Notes under the pieces: generated by a model
Told to the model about the DNA's origin: nothing
What the model saw: the letters and a program-made list of their open reading frames with translations, nothing else
Database searches by the model: none
Program-made: the position numbers and the translations under genes
In this document: positions 7,794-15,249 of the stretch, piece by piece
Numbering within the stretch: position 1 is the stretch's first letter
Layout: each line of letters starts with the position of its first letter
From: JAFDVL01 sp043736395
Lineage (GTDB): Bacteria > Acidobacteriota > Blastocatellia > RBC074
NCBI GenBank assembly: GCA_043736395.1
Contig: JAYTCQ010000371.1
Span: 1-18,235, forward strand
DNA: 18,235 bases
Direction of reading: 5' to 3'

Positions 7794-9422
7794 TTAACAA
7801 TAGATTAGTTGGTGACCGCGCTCATTCAGATCGAGAGCTTCGTAGATTTGATCAATTAACTCATACCCGTAACGCGCCAGAAAATAACTCACATTTATTT
7901 CTCTTTCCTGTAATCCTTTGTTTGGATACAACACAGCAAATGCTCGTTCAATTTGAGTTTTAGTTGCTTCATCGCGCTGGCTGATATTTTTGACGTAGGT
8001 CGCTCGTAATCGTTGAATATTAGAAAGCATACTCGCCTTGCCCCCCTTGAGGGCTTCTGCGAGTGGCGGATCAATTTTCAATAAAACTTCGCGGAGCTTT
8101 TCGACTTGATTTTCGATGACTGTTTCTGTTTCCTGAAAAGTTTCGGCTGTTACTTTATCTAAACTTTTTTCACCAATTGCCGTGAGCACTTCAGGAAGTC
8201 CGACAAATAAATCCTGAAAATTTAATCCGTTCTTCGTCAGCGTTTTAGCAGCTCTCTTTTCGATCAATGTGAAACTTGCACGTGACAACACCAAGGGTTC
8301 AATGCTGCCCAGTAATTGATAGCCGGAACGAATTTGCGCAAAATACGCAATCTCTGCCGGGCCTCCGATATAGGCCACCGTCGGCAATAAAAAATCCTGC
8401 ACAATCGGACGCAGCGTCACGTTCGGGCTAAAACAATTCGGACAACGATTAACGGTCTCCAGCAACTCTTCCGATTTGATTTTTTTATTACTGCCCTTAA
8501 AATGAAAATACCCATCACGTTTGACGAGTGCCGTCCGGCGTCCTTCATCCATGATAAATAAAGGCACCGCTTCCGGACTGGTGTAAACCTGCGCGTGATA
8601 GCCAGCGGCTTCCAACGCAGAACTTTGCTTGACTAAAGTATCCGCAAATTCCGAAGCGCGATTCATGGCTTCGGAATAAATTTTTCCAGCGATGTGTTTG
8701 AGGCGATCATCCAGTGGATTAATGAGTACCACGCCGTATTTTCCAAACAACTTCATCATCATTTTGCTGAATGCATCAGCAAAACCTGTGCCTGCCGAAT
8801 AAGCTTCACGCAGGTCATTCTCCAGTTGCGGGACGAATTCAGATTCAGGCAGCGCGGCTAATAATTCATCAATGTTGTCTTTGATTTCGTCACACAATGT
8901 GACCGATCCAACCGGCTTGCCCTCGGCTGGAGAACAGGCACCATAAGTGATCGTAATCAGTTGTCCTTCACGATTCACGATGCGCGTGTGATTCACCTCG
9001 GCAAAATCATGATCTTCTGCGGCGACCCAGAAAACCGGAACGGCATTGACGCCTTTTGTGCGTAATTCTGCTGCCAGCTTGATCGCCGTAAGCGCCTTGA
9101 AGACCGTATACAAAGGGCCTGTGAATAATCCCGCCTGTTGTCCCGTAATCGTTACAACAGAATCTTTCTCGCGCAATCTTTCAATATTCGCCAGCGTTTC
9201 CGCGCCTGCTCCGGCTTGCTGATTTTGATCAAGCAGGACATCAGCCACGGCATCACGATTGTAATCTTGTGCAGCAACGCGTTCCGCTCGTTTCACTAAA
9301 GCCGACAATTCATAGCCACCAGCCTCATAGAAATTTTCTACTTTTTTGAAGTCATAGAGGAAATCCGAAAACAAGCGTGACGTTTTTGGAATTTCACTGA
9401 AGCTGATCGTGTTTGTGGTCAT
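7794..9422 (-). CDS. bshC: Bacillithiol biosynthesis cysteine-adding enzyme BshC
   Basis: BshC catalyses the last step of bacillithiol synthesis, joining cysteine to the glucosaminyl-malate made by BshA and BshB. Bacillithiol is the main low-molecular-weight thiol of Firmicutes and of several other phyla, including Bacteroidota, Deinococcota and Acidobacteriota. The 542-residue length is typical. Family signatures are clear: TGQQAGLFTGPLYT (93-106, nucleotide-binding-like HxGH-relative fold), FWVAAEDHDFAEVNH (131-145), and LLPTVAYIGGPAEIAYFAQ in the second half. A CPNC pair lies just before that segment. ATG at 9422 follows GGAGAAG at good spacing. bshA and bshB are not in this window. Confidence 0.96.
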   Translation of the reverse strand: MTTNTISFSEIPKTSRLFSDFLYDFKKVENFYEAGGYELSALVKRAERVAAQDYNRDAVADVLLDQNQQAGAGAETLANIERLREKDSVVTITGQQAGLFTGPLYTVFKALTAIKLAAELRTKGVNAVPVFWVAAEDHDFAEVNHTRIVNREGQLITITYGACSPAEGKPVGSVTLCDEIKDNIDELLAALPESEFVPQLENDLREAYSAGTGFADAFSKMMMKLFGKYGVVLINPLDDRLKHIAGKIYSEAMNRASEFADTLVKQSSALEAAGYHAQVYTSPEAVPLFIMDEGRRTALVKRDGYFHFKGSNKKIKSEELLETVNRCPNCFSPNVTLRPIVQDFLLPTVAYIGGPAEIAYFAQIRSGYQLLGSIEPLVLSRASFTLIEKRAAKTLTKNGLNFQDLFVGLPEVLTAIGEKSLDKVTAETFQETETVIENQVEKLREVLLKIDPPLAEALKGGKASMLSNIQRLRATYVKNISQRDEATKTQIERAFAVLYPNKGLQEREINVSYFLARYGYELIDQIYEALDLNERGHQLIYC

Positions 9423-9469
9423 TACTTCTCCGGTTGGGTGCTACTGTAAGCCATTAGGTATTATCTTTT

Positions 9470-9521
9470 AGCAGTTAGCCAGAAGCTCCTGCTCTAAGCT
9501 CATCGCTAAAGGCTAATAGCT
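9470..9521. repeat. Imperfect inverted repeat upstream of bshC
   Basis: AGCAGTTAGCC (9470-9480) and GGCTAATAGCT (9511-9521) are imperfectly complementary, with further GCTAA/TTAGC-like words between them. This could be a small intergenic repeat or a weak hairpin after the upstream lyase gene. It fills most of the 109-base spacer, and I see no strong promoter there. Confidence 0.25.
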
Positions 9522-9531
9522 GACCGCTTCT

Positions 9532-10482
9532 TTAAAATTCTACCTCACGTAAGTCATCACGTTCCTGAAATGGGAGGTGATCCAATACGCGGGCAAAAAA
9601 TCCGCTTTCAATGATTGCCTGTTCAATTGCCTGCCGTTCACTTTCATCTGGAGCAGGCAGTGGCGAACGTGGTAAGAATCCGTACATTCCGCACATATCC
9701 TGCGCAGCTTTGAGCCAGCCAACGCCTGGCGCGGCCACTGCCTTCGCCAGAGTCGCGATTCGACTTTTAATGTTCTCAGCGCGTTCCAGTTCGCCCCACT
9801 TAAAAGCGCGAAGGGCTTCACAACACGCGCGTGGAGCCAGACTCGCTACCGCAAAAATCCCACCCGTAGCTCCCAGCGTTAATCCCTCCGTCAAAAGCGG
9901 CGGAGCGCCCAGCATCACGCTGAATTCTTTCTCTCCGAGTTCAGTAAAAAGCTGCCGCAAAGATTCCAGATCACCAGAGCTTTCTTTCAAACCGATAATG
10001 TTCGGATGGTCGGCGAGTTCTGAAATCGTCTCCGGCATCATGTACACACCGGAAAATTGCGGAATCAAATAAATCAAAACCGGAATCGGAGAAGCATCCG
10101 CGACCCGCCGATAATGCGCTGCCAGGTTCTCATCAAACAAAATCTTTTTATAGTAAAACGGAGTCACAACGACAGCAGCATCTGCTCCACGATCAGCCGC
10201 AATTTTCGTCATTTCAATCGTATGACGCGTAGACAATTCGCTGGTTCCCACCAGCAACGTTTTATCGTATGGCAAATTCGCTTTGACCGTATCAATCAAC
10301 GCCAGCTTTTCATCTTTGTCGAGATGCGGGAACTCTCCGGTGGAGCCTAGAATTAAATAGCCCAGCAGGTCGGTTTTATTCCATTCCTGCAAGTTATTGA
10401 CTAATTGTTCATGGGCAATTTCGCCGGATTGATTAAAAGGCGTCGGGAGGGCTGCAACAATTCCGCTCAGGTTTAATGACAT
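9532..10482 (-). CDS. DapA/HOGA-superfamily aldolase-lyase (class I, Schiff-base)
   Basis: The 316-residue protein belongs to the dihydrodipicolinate synthase/N-acetylneuraminate lyase superfamily, TIM-barrel enzymes that act on 2-keto acids through a Schiff base. The catalytic Lys is K166 in IIGLKESSGD. The carbonyl-binding motif is GSTGE (46-50) and the active-site Tyr is Y138 in LIYLIP. Where DapA has the substrate-binding Arg after YNVP, this protein reads YLIPQFSGV. True dihydrodipicolinate synthase activity is therefore doubtful, and a 4-hydroxy-2-oxoglutarate aldolase-like or other keto-acid lyase role is more likely. A C-terminal extension (about 290-316) ends HLPFQERDDLREVEF. ATG at 10482 has only a GAAAGAG-type ribosome site. 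A promoter candidate lies 39 nt upstream. Confidence 0.88.
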   Translation of the reverse strand: MSLNLSGIVAALPTPFNQSGEIAHEQLVNNLQEWNKTDLLGYLILGSTGEFPHLDKDEKLALIDTVKANLPYDKTLLVGTSELSTRHTIEMTKIAADRGADAAVVVTPFYYKKILFDENLAAHYRRVADASPIPVLIYLIPQFSGVYMMPETISELADHPNIIGLKESSGDLESLRQLFTELGEKEFSVMLGAPPLLTEGLTLGATGGIFAVASLAPRACCEALRAFKWGELERAENIKSRIATLAKAVAAPGVGWLKAAQDMCGMYGFLPRSPLPAPDESERQAIEQAIIESGFFARVLDHLPFQERDDLREVEF

Positions 10483-10520
10483 AGGCTCTTTCGTAATTTA
10501 TTTTGGGAACCAAAGCCGTC

Positions 10521-10550
10521 ATTATAGCTGTGCGATCTGGAAAGTAGCAA
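10521..10550 (-). promoter_or_regulatory. Sigma70-like promoter for the DapA/HOGA-family gene
   Basis: On the minus strand TTGCTA (10550-10545, 4 of 6 consensus bases) is followed after 18 nt by a perfect TATAAT (10526-10521). The -10 ends 38 nt before the ATG at 10482, which leaves a leader of about 30 nt. This is the best promoter match I see in the window. Confidence 0.55.
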
Positions 10551-10642
10551 ATGGATCAGCAAATTGAATTCTTGACGATGATGGCGGGAACAAAGAATGA
10601 CTCCTGGGAGCATTTTGCGAAACGACTAAACGATTCACAAAG

Positions 10643-10670
10643 AGAATGGACGGGATTACCCGTCCATTCT
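10643..10670. terminator. 12-bp perfect hairpin with 4-nt loop
   Basis: AGAATGGACGGG (10643-10654), the loop ATTA, and CCCGTCCATTCT (10659-10670) form a very stable stem-loop. The minus-strand flank is CTTTGTG and the plus-strand flank TCCCC, so there is no proper U-tract. It lies about 470 nt beyond the end of the peptidoglycan-hydrolase gene and just upstream of the lyase promoter, where insulation between the two units would make sense. Confidence 0.45.
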
Positions 10671-10736
10671 TCCCCATTCGGCTGTGGACTTTAAGTAAGC
10701 AGTTCAGCAAGGAAGGTATTCACTGAATATTATCCC

Positions 10737-10865
10737 GGATAGTTACCTAATCAGGGGGGAGGAAGTTACGGATTTCCAATTGACTAAATAACCGTTTCTC
10801 CCCAGAACAGATCATCCAGTCAGCCAATTTCCGCTCCGCCACCTTCCCTGATTAGGTAACTATCC
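10737..10865. repeat. 129-bp foldback element with 20-bp perfect terminal inverted repeats (MITE-like)
   Basis: GGATAGTTACCTAATCAGGG (10737-10756) is repeated exactly in inverted orientation at 10846-10865. The interior is also partly self-complementary (CGGATTTCCAATTGACT near the left arm against CGGAAATTGGCTGACT read from the right), so the whole unit could fold on itself. It has no coding capacity. No clear target-site duplication is visible at the edges. Size and structure fit a miniature inverted-repeat transposable element or a repeated intergenic palindrome. The flanking remainder of the 10483-11142 spacer holds only short unconvincing frames. Confidence 0.6.
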
Positions 10866-11142
10866 AATAGACCCGCAGAGCCTAATAGAAACTCTTCCGT
10901 CAATCCCTACGAAAGCCGTCGGCCTTCCCTCGAGTGAAATTTTATAAAATGGCGTAAAGGTAAATTTAGCGCTACGGCTGGGAAACCATTCCAACGGTGT
11001 TTCAGAAGAACTTCACTACCTGTCAAGCTCTTCTTCAAATGGCTTACTACATGGTTGTCCCATACTTTCAGTTCGTTTCGTAGGCTAATTGCTCTTTTTT
11101 TGCTAGATGCTGCCCGGTCAGCCGCTGCTCCCAATAGGAGAA

Positions 11143-11793
11143 TCAGGCAAAAGTTCCGGGCAACCGATAGCCGAGAAGATCGCCCTTCGGGAAACTGGAA
11201 ATATTCACCTCATCGCGCTGATTCCCGGCCAGTAGTTTGATTTTGTTCGCTGTTTCTCCGACATAAAATCCAACGTGACCATTAGTTGTTCCCCTTTTCA
11301 GGACAACGACACAACCTTCTATAGGTTTCTCAATTCCCTTGCCCCACGTCTTCCATGACCGCGCCCAAGCCGAATCCGTTCCTTCGATCCCCGCCTTTTC
11401 CATGCACCAGTTGACAAATCCTGAACACCAAGGCGTTTCATCATTATTTTTGTCAGGAGCGGGAAGATTGGTCGAGCGCAGATATTCAACGACTCTGGGA
11501 TTGTCTCCGCTGCCGGAAAACTCCCTAGTCCCAATTTCGGCTCGCGCAATTGCCATCCACGGAAATTCGTGGTCACCAGATGTTTCTGTCACAAGTTGCA
11601 AATACTTCTGCGAAGCCCAACCTGTTACCCCATCAGCAGTTTCCACTTTGTACCAATAATCGTCCCCGGAAATGCTGATGAGCTTCACTTCCGTGCCTTT
11701 GGATAAACATTTCAGCACCGCCCCATGCAGCGAAGGTTCTTCCCGTAAATTTAATGATTCCGCCATAATGCGATAAACTTTCTCTGTTCCCAT
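11143..11793 (-). CDS. SH3b plus CHAP-like (TIGR02594-type) peptidoglycan hydrolase
   Basis: The 216-residue product has an N-terminal bacterial SH3 domain (about 5-68: LNLREEPSLHGAVLKCLSKG...WYKVETADGVTGWASQKYL), likely for wall binding. A C-terminal papain-like amidase/endopeptidase domain follows (about 78-212), with signatures PWMAIARAEIGTREF, DETPWCSGFVNW, SAWARSW and NGHVGFYVGE. The catalytic Cys is C123 and the His is H173, with a polar third residue probably N191 in LLAGNQ. No signal peptide is visible, as in many phage endolysins and secretion-system wall hydrolases. ATG at 11793 follows AAAGGA at 7 nt. The gene starts 37 nt after the stop of the nuclease gene, so the two are probably co-transcribed. 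Confidence 0.88.
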   Translation of the reverse strand: MGTEKVYRIMAESLNLREEPSLHGAVLKCLSKGTEVKLISISGDDYWYKVETADGVTGWASQKYLQLVTETSGDHEFPWMAIARAEIGTREFSGSGDNPRVVEYLRSTNLPAPDKNNDETPWCSGFVNWCMEKAGIEGTDSAWARSWKTWGKGIEKPIEGCVVVLKRGTTNGHVGFYVGETANKIKLLAGNQRDEVNISSFPKGDLLGYRLPGTFA

Positions 11794-11830
11794 GTGACAT
11801 TCCTTTCAGTATTTGAGTATCGCTCTTCCC

Positions 11831-12721
11831 TTAATCATCGTCTGTCGTAATACGAAACTCCGAGACAAGCGGCAAGTGATCTGAAATATTTTTCTTGAAT
11901 GAGGCACAAGTCGTACCCAATTTGCTAACAGAAATAATACGCGTACTACCCGCGATGAACTCATTCGTGAACGTGCGGGAGATCGCAAAACCATCCAGCA
12001 AATTACCTCGTAACGGATTACAATCGCTGATATGAGATGGCTTGCCCACTAGAAAATCACTCGAGACAAACCTCAGAAAATTAGTGGGACTCATTGCAAT
12101 AAAATTTGATTCATCATTGCGCGTCGCGCCTATACGCGGAATCATGTTGTAATCACCAATCACCAGCACATCCTTCTCGCTACCTTCTACAGCCTGCGCA
12201 ATAAACTCTGAGATGGCTTTACCTTGTCGCGTTCGTTTTGCCCGTGAACTGGACGCACGACCTGACTTCAAATGCACGCCGACCAGCACGAAATCAAAAT
12301 TTCCGATGCGGACTTTTGCCGCGAGGGCTTGACGTGAGCCAGCCTCTTCCGGCAGATCCGTCTCTGACAAAAGCTGCGCATCACTGACGCTGACACCCGT
12401 TTTGAAGATCAGTGCAATGTTTTGAATGACCCCTGCGTTTTGCGACAAAATAATTGGAGATTGATATTCTGCGCCTAGCTCTTGCACAATTTTCTGCGGC
12501 ACATCATTGGGATTGACCTCTGTCAAGACAATTAAATCCGGGTTGATCTTGCGGATGATTTTGGCAATCCGTTTGACGCGCTCATCAGGAATCGGGTCAA
12601 ATCCCAATACATTCCAGCCCGCAACAACAGCGGTTTGCAATGGCGGAACTGGATTAGAGATAGAGTGGCTATTGCTCGTAAGCAAAGTCAATAAAAATAG
12701 GCTGAGTAGATTTTTTTTCAT
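11831..12721 (-). CDS. Secreted endonuclease/exonuclease/phosphatase-family protein
   Basis: The frame is open from 12844, but the real start is almost certainly the ATG at 12721. It is preceded by GGAGAAG and begins a signal peptide (MKKNLLSLFLLTLLTSNSHS), giving 296 residues. The mature part is an EEP-fold metal-dependent phosphoesterase. Landmarks are N37 in GWNV, the metal-ligand E68 in LIVLTEVN, H150 in GVHLKS, D190 and N192 in VIGDYNM, and S280-D281-H282 near the C-terminus. Several Cys residues (C234, C272) could form a disulfide. The likely substrate is extracellular nucleic acid, but the fold also covers phosphodiesterases acting on lipids or sugars. The gene follows the oxidase gene by 34 nt and precedes the wall-hydrolase gene by 37 nt, suggesting one transcript. 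Confidence 0.87.
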   Translation of the reverse strand: MKKNLLSLFLLTLLTSNSHSISNPVPPLQTAVVAGWNVLGFDPIPDERVKRIAKIIRKINPDLIVLTEVNPNDVPQKIVQELGAEYQSPIILSQNAGVIQNIALIFKTGVSVSDAQLLSETDLPEEAGSRQALAAKVRIGNFDFVLVGVHLKSGRASSSRAKRTRQGKAISEFIAQAVEGSEKDVLVIGDYNMIPRIGATRNDESNFIAMSPTNFLRFVSSDFLVGKPSHISDCNPLRGNLLDGFAISRTFTNEFIAGSTRIISVSKLGTTCASFKKNISDHLPLVSEFRITTDDD

Positions 12722-12755
12722 CACTTCTCCATTTACAGCGTGCAATCGCACAATT

Positions 12756-14237
12756 TTAAACTCTATCCAAACGAATGAATTTACCTTTCGACGGGATACC
12801 TCTTTCATCCATAACGCACAAGAGGTAATACCCTGGCGGCGCAATATTTGCGTTGGGAGGTGTTTTTATTCTGATAACATTGGGCGCAATCATCTCAAAT
12901 TCAATTCCGACATATCGCTGGTCAGAATTGAAAGAATGAGTAACTGAACCTGTACGAATAAGCGCGACGCGGCTGACTCTTCTCGGCGATTGTGTAAGAC
13001 GAACCTCAGCCCCAACGCCATAATTAATATGCCCCGGGTATGAAATGATTTCCAGGCGTGGTTCTGAGAAATAAGAAGGCTCGTATAGTTCTAGTCTTAG
13101 CTCGCGCTGATCATTCCCTATGGCTAAGTTACTGCGAGCAGCATTAAAGTTTGACCCTGCCGTCCAGACCCTGCCATCCGGCATCAACAAAGCAACGGAG
13201 TGATAGTTTCGCACCACTGTCGCCGTTGCGTCGGTGCGCCACCTTCGCGTAAAGGGGTTGTAGATTTCAGTCGTCCTGACATTTGTAGAATCCTGCTCGC
13301 CGCTCACCCCACCACAAACCAAAACCTCACCATTTAATAACAGGACTGGAGTTGAGTTATTTCTGATCGGGTTTCCAGCCAAGGCGCGGCTTGTGGTTAG
13401 ACGCCAAGATGGAGCCGCCGCCCCTAAATCTCTGATATATGTCTGGGAAGTCCCAGTAATTAATACCCGTGCCCGATAACCTTCTTCGGGTAACAACGGA
13501 AGCAATACAGAAGAAGTCTTAAACCCGAGATAATCCCCAGATGCAGGTAATCCACTATCCTCCCACGCGCGAGAAGCGAGATTAAACTGACGAGTACGCC
13601 CGCCAACCGGGGTTGAGCTAAAAAGCTTGCCGTTGGGTAAGACGTGTACCCGTGGATACAGATCAGAAAAAGCTGACGCTGCTTCGCCAGCCGAAAGAAA
13701 TTCCCACGATTCCCGACCCGGCCGCCAAGCTTCGATTGCATAGTTCTGATGCCTGGTGTCATCTCGGCGAGGATGCCCGGATAAAGCTACAATCTCCCCT
13801 GATGGAAGGGTAACCAAGGTCGGATACCAACGCCCTCCTCCAGTAACGCGACCCGGTTCAAAATTTAACGGTCCTGTAGTACGCCAACGCCCTTCTCCCG
13901 TAACAAAGACGCTGGCTTCCCGAATGCCAATAAAATGGCCATCATGGTGCTCACCAGCTACACGATCAAACGCTTCCGTTCCACCTGCGACCAACAGGTT
14001 TCCGTCCGCCGTCAAAGCCTGCCCGCAGCAGAATAAATCCTGAGGCGGCGACCCAGGGTTCGTTATAGCAAATGTAGAACAGTCGAATAATCGGGTATGG
14101 TTGTTTTCATGTCTCTCATTCTGCCCTTTATCGTGTTCGTCACCACTAAAATAGAGAATCTTGTTGTTGTGTAACAGAGCCGCATGAACAGCGAGAATTT
14201 CTGCTGATTTTTGACTTACGAGTACCCATCTTCCCAT
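12756..14237 (-). CDS. Copper-radical oxidase, glyoxal/galactose oxidase-like (kelch propeller plus C-terminal DUF1929-type domain)
   Basis: The 493-residue protein has a kelch-type beta-propeller (repeats such as GNLLVAGGT, GEIVALSG, GEVLVCGG and GRVWTAGSN) and a C-terminal Ig-like domain (about 393-493, ending GKFIRLDRV). All active-site residues of the copper-radical oxidases can be placed: the cross-linking Cys is C70 (or the adjacent C71) in DLFCCGQ, the radical Tyr is Y138 in GRWYPT, the axial Tyr and ligand His are Y345-H346 in RNYHS, and the second His is H434 in VTHSFN. Such enzymes oxidise an aldehyde or primary alcohol with O2 and release H2O2. There is no signal peptide, although family members are usually exported. 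ATG at 14237 follows GAGGAA. It heads a run with the nuclease and wall-hydrolase genes. Confidence 0.87.
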   Translation of the reverse strand: MGRWVLVSQKSAEILAVHAALLHNNKILYFSGDEHDKGQNERHENNHTRLFDCSTFAITNPGSPPQDLFCCGQALTADGNLLVAGGTEAFDRVAGEHHDGHFIGIREASVFVTGEGRWRTTGPLNFEPGRVTGGGRWYPTLVTLPSGEIVALSGHPRRDDTRHQNYAIEAWRPGRESWEFLSAGEAASAFSDLYPRVHVLPNGKLFSSTPVGGRTRQFNLASRAWEDSGLPASGDYLGFKTSSVLLPLLPEEGYRARVLITGTSQTYIRDLGAAAPSWRLTTSRALAGNPIRNNSTPVLLLNGEVLVCGGVSGEQDSTNVRTTEIYNPFTRRWRTDATATVVRNYHSVALLMPDGRVWTAGSNFNAARSNLAIGNDQRELRLELYEPSYFSEPRLEIISYPGHINYGVGAEVRLTQSPRRVSRVALIRTGSVTHSFNSDQRYVGIEFEMIAPNVIRIKTPPNANIAPPGYYLLCVMDERGIPSKGKFIRLDRV

Positions 14238-14264
14238 ACTATTTCCTCAAAATATGAGTCTGTG

Positions 14265-14303
14265 AGAGAGGGCTTTCACTTTAGAGGTGAAAGCCCCCTC
14301 TCT
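14265..14303 (-). terminator. GC-rich hairpin upstream of the oxidase gene
   Basis: AGAGAGGGCTTTCAC (14265-14279) pairs with the segment 14287-14303 (GTGAAAGCCCCCTCTCT), giving about 15 pairs with two extra C residues bulged. The hairpin ends 27 nt before the oxidase ATG and has no T-run after it. It could end transcription from the 142-aa gene or protect the 5' end of the oxidase message. Confidence 0.45.
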
Positions 14304-14356
14304 AGCTTATCTGTTAATCAGATTCAATTAACTTAGAGTACCTGGACAAGATACCT

Positions 14357-14394
14357 GAGCAAACCTACCCTTCTTTCAATCGGTAGGTTTGCTC
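14357..14394 (-). terminator. 13-bp perfect hairpin after the 142-aa gene
   Basis: GAGCAAACCTACC (14357-14369) and GGTAGGTTTGCTC (14382-14394) are exact complements with a 12-nt loop. The structure begins 14 nt after the stop codon of the 142-aa gene. No T-run follows. It stands in tandem with the hairpin at 14265-14303 and a small GTTAAT/ATTAAC stem between them. Confidence 0.5.
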
Positions 14395-14408
14395 CCTTGG
14401 AATTGAGC

Positions 14409-14837
14409 CTACTTCCAGGCTCCCGCCACCTGAGCAGAATCTCTTGGTGCCGGAAGTGTTGGTATAGTTGGTGCGTTGGCTGCGTATGCGATACTCACCC
14501 GAGCCATGACTTGATCTGATAACTCTGCTCCAGTTGGGGCGAAAGCTGGATCCTCATTCAGCAGAGACTTAGCGATGCTGGGAATGACCCGTGTACGTGA
14601 AACACCAGTCGCGGGTGTTGTACTGCTTACGGTAATCAATGCGGGTCCAGGGAAAGTTGCGATTGTGACATCACTAATAAATCCGGGATCGTCTCCGATT
14701 ACTCTAATGGTCTCGGAAAACACTGTTCCCGCAAGTCTTTCGATTAGGCTCGGTATGAGCGTGTATGAAACTGTTAACTTCACCGTTGTGTTGGTGACGT
14801 TCTCAATTTTAAGCGTAGGTGCTGAAATAGTAGCCAT
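14409..14837 (-). CDS. Small beta-rich protein of unknown function (142 aa)
   Basis: I do not recognise this protein. It is Thr/Val/Ser/Pro-rich with alternating hydrophobic residues (LKIENVTNTTVKLTVSYTLIP, DVTIATFPGPALITVSS), suggesting a beta-sandwich. A Pro/Ala-rich tail (IPTLPAPRDSAQVAGAWK) follows. It lacks cysteines, membrane segments and a signal peptide. The ATG at 14837 follows a strong AAGGAG at 8 nt, and the leader closely resembles that of the 98-aa gene upstream. Its place between that gene and the copper-radical oxidase suggests joint expression. A structural or carrier role for the neighbouring enzymes is only a guess. Confidence 0.8.
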   Translation of the reverse strand: MATISAPTLKIENVTNTTVKLTVSYTLIPSLIERLAGTVFSETIRVIGDDPGFISDVTIATFPGPALITVSSTTPATGVSRTRVIPSIAKSLLNEDPAFAPTGAELSDQVMARVSIAYAANAPTIPTLPAPRDSAQVAGAWK

Positions 14838-14927
14838 AAATAAACTCCTTAATTCTGAAAGTTTGCTGGTAATGGTAGTGACAGAATCTCTCTCCAGCCA
14901 GAAAGAAAACTGCCTGGTTCTGCGTCA

Positions 14928-14945
14928 TCTGAATGACAATTCAGA
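14928..14945 (-). terminator. Small hairpin after the 98-aa gene
   Basis: TCTGAAT and ATTCAGA form a 7-bp stem with a 4-nt loop, starting 7 nt after the stop codon. A pyrimidine-rich stretch (TTTTCTTTCT) appears only 17 nt later. At most this is a weak terminator. Confidence 0.3.
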
Positions 14946-14952
14946 GGGGCGG

Positions 14953-15249
14953 CTACTCGACAAAGTGCAAGGCGTACTCCGCTGGAAGTTTCAAATCTTT
15001 GAAGCTCGCTTCGACCACAGACTGAACTTGTTTTCGCGCCGCAGGAGCAAGATTTCCGGCCAGTTCACTGATCGTATTCAATGTAACCAGGTTATTAAAC
15101 GTGGTTGCTTTCACTCGCACGTCTTCTAACCAAGGCTCTGGCGGTGGTGGCGGCACAGGCAAGCGTCGTTTTGGCAGAAGGACTGGGATGTGATAGCAGA
15201 CAATCCGTGGCGGAATAGTCTGTAGAGTAAAACAGATTTTCCAGGGCAT
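14953..15249 (-). CDS. Small protein of unknown function with polyproline stretch (98 aa)
   Basis: I do not recognise the family. The N-terminal third is hydrophobic and basic with two Cys (CFTLQTIPPRIVCYHIPVLLPKRR). A PVPPPPPEPW polyproline linker comes next, then a probably helical C-terminal half (LVTLNTISELAGNLAPAARKQVQSVVEASFKDLKLP). ATG at 15249 follows AAAGGAG at good spacing, in a leader almost the same as that of the next gene, 115 nt downstream. The strong ribosome site, compositional features and co-orientation support a real gene despite its size. Confidence 0.68.
   Translation of the reverse strand: MPWKICFTLQTIPPRIVCYHIPVLLPKRRLPVPPPPPEPWLEDVRVKATTFNNLVTLNTISELAGNLAPAARKQVQSVVEASFKDLKLPAEYALHFVE

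Noticed and set aside
10522..10710. Minus-strand frame of 62 codons
   Set aside because: It starts with TTG, lacks a ribosome site, and spans both the promoter candidate and the perfect hairpin at 10643-10670. The protein text is low-information.
10737..10865. Integron attC site
   Set aside because: The arms lack the GTTRRRY/RYYYAAC core pattern, and there is no integrase or cassette array.
10907..11134. Minus-strand frame of 75 codons considered as a transposase remnant next to the foldback element
   Set aside because: It has a TTG start, no recognisable transposase motif and no ribosome site. The text HRWNGFPAVALNLPLRHF is suggestive only of a decayed repeat, which I cannot support.
12722..12844. 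N-terminal extension of the EEP-family protein from 12844
   Set aside because: It overlaps the end of the oxidase gene by 89 bases and reads as non-protein text. The ATG at 12721 has a good ribosome site and begins a clear signal peptide.
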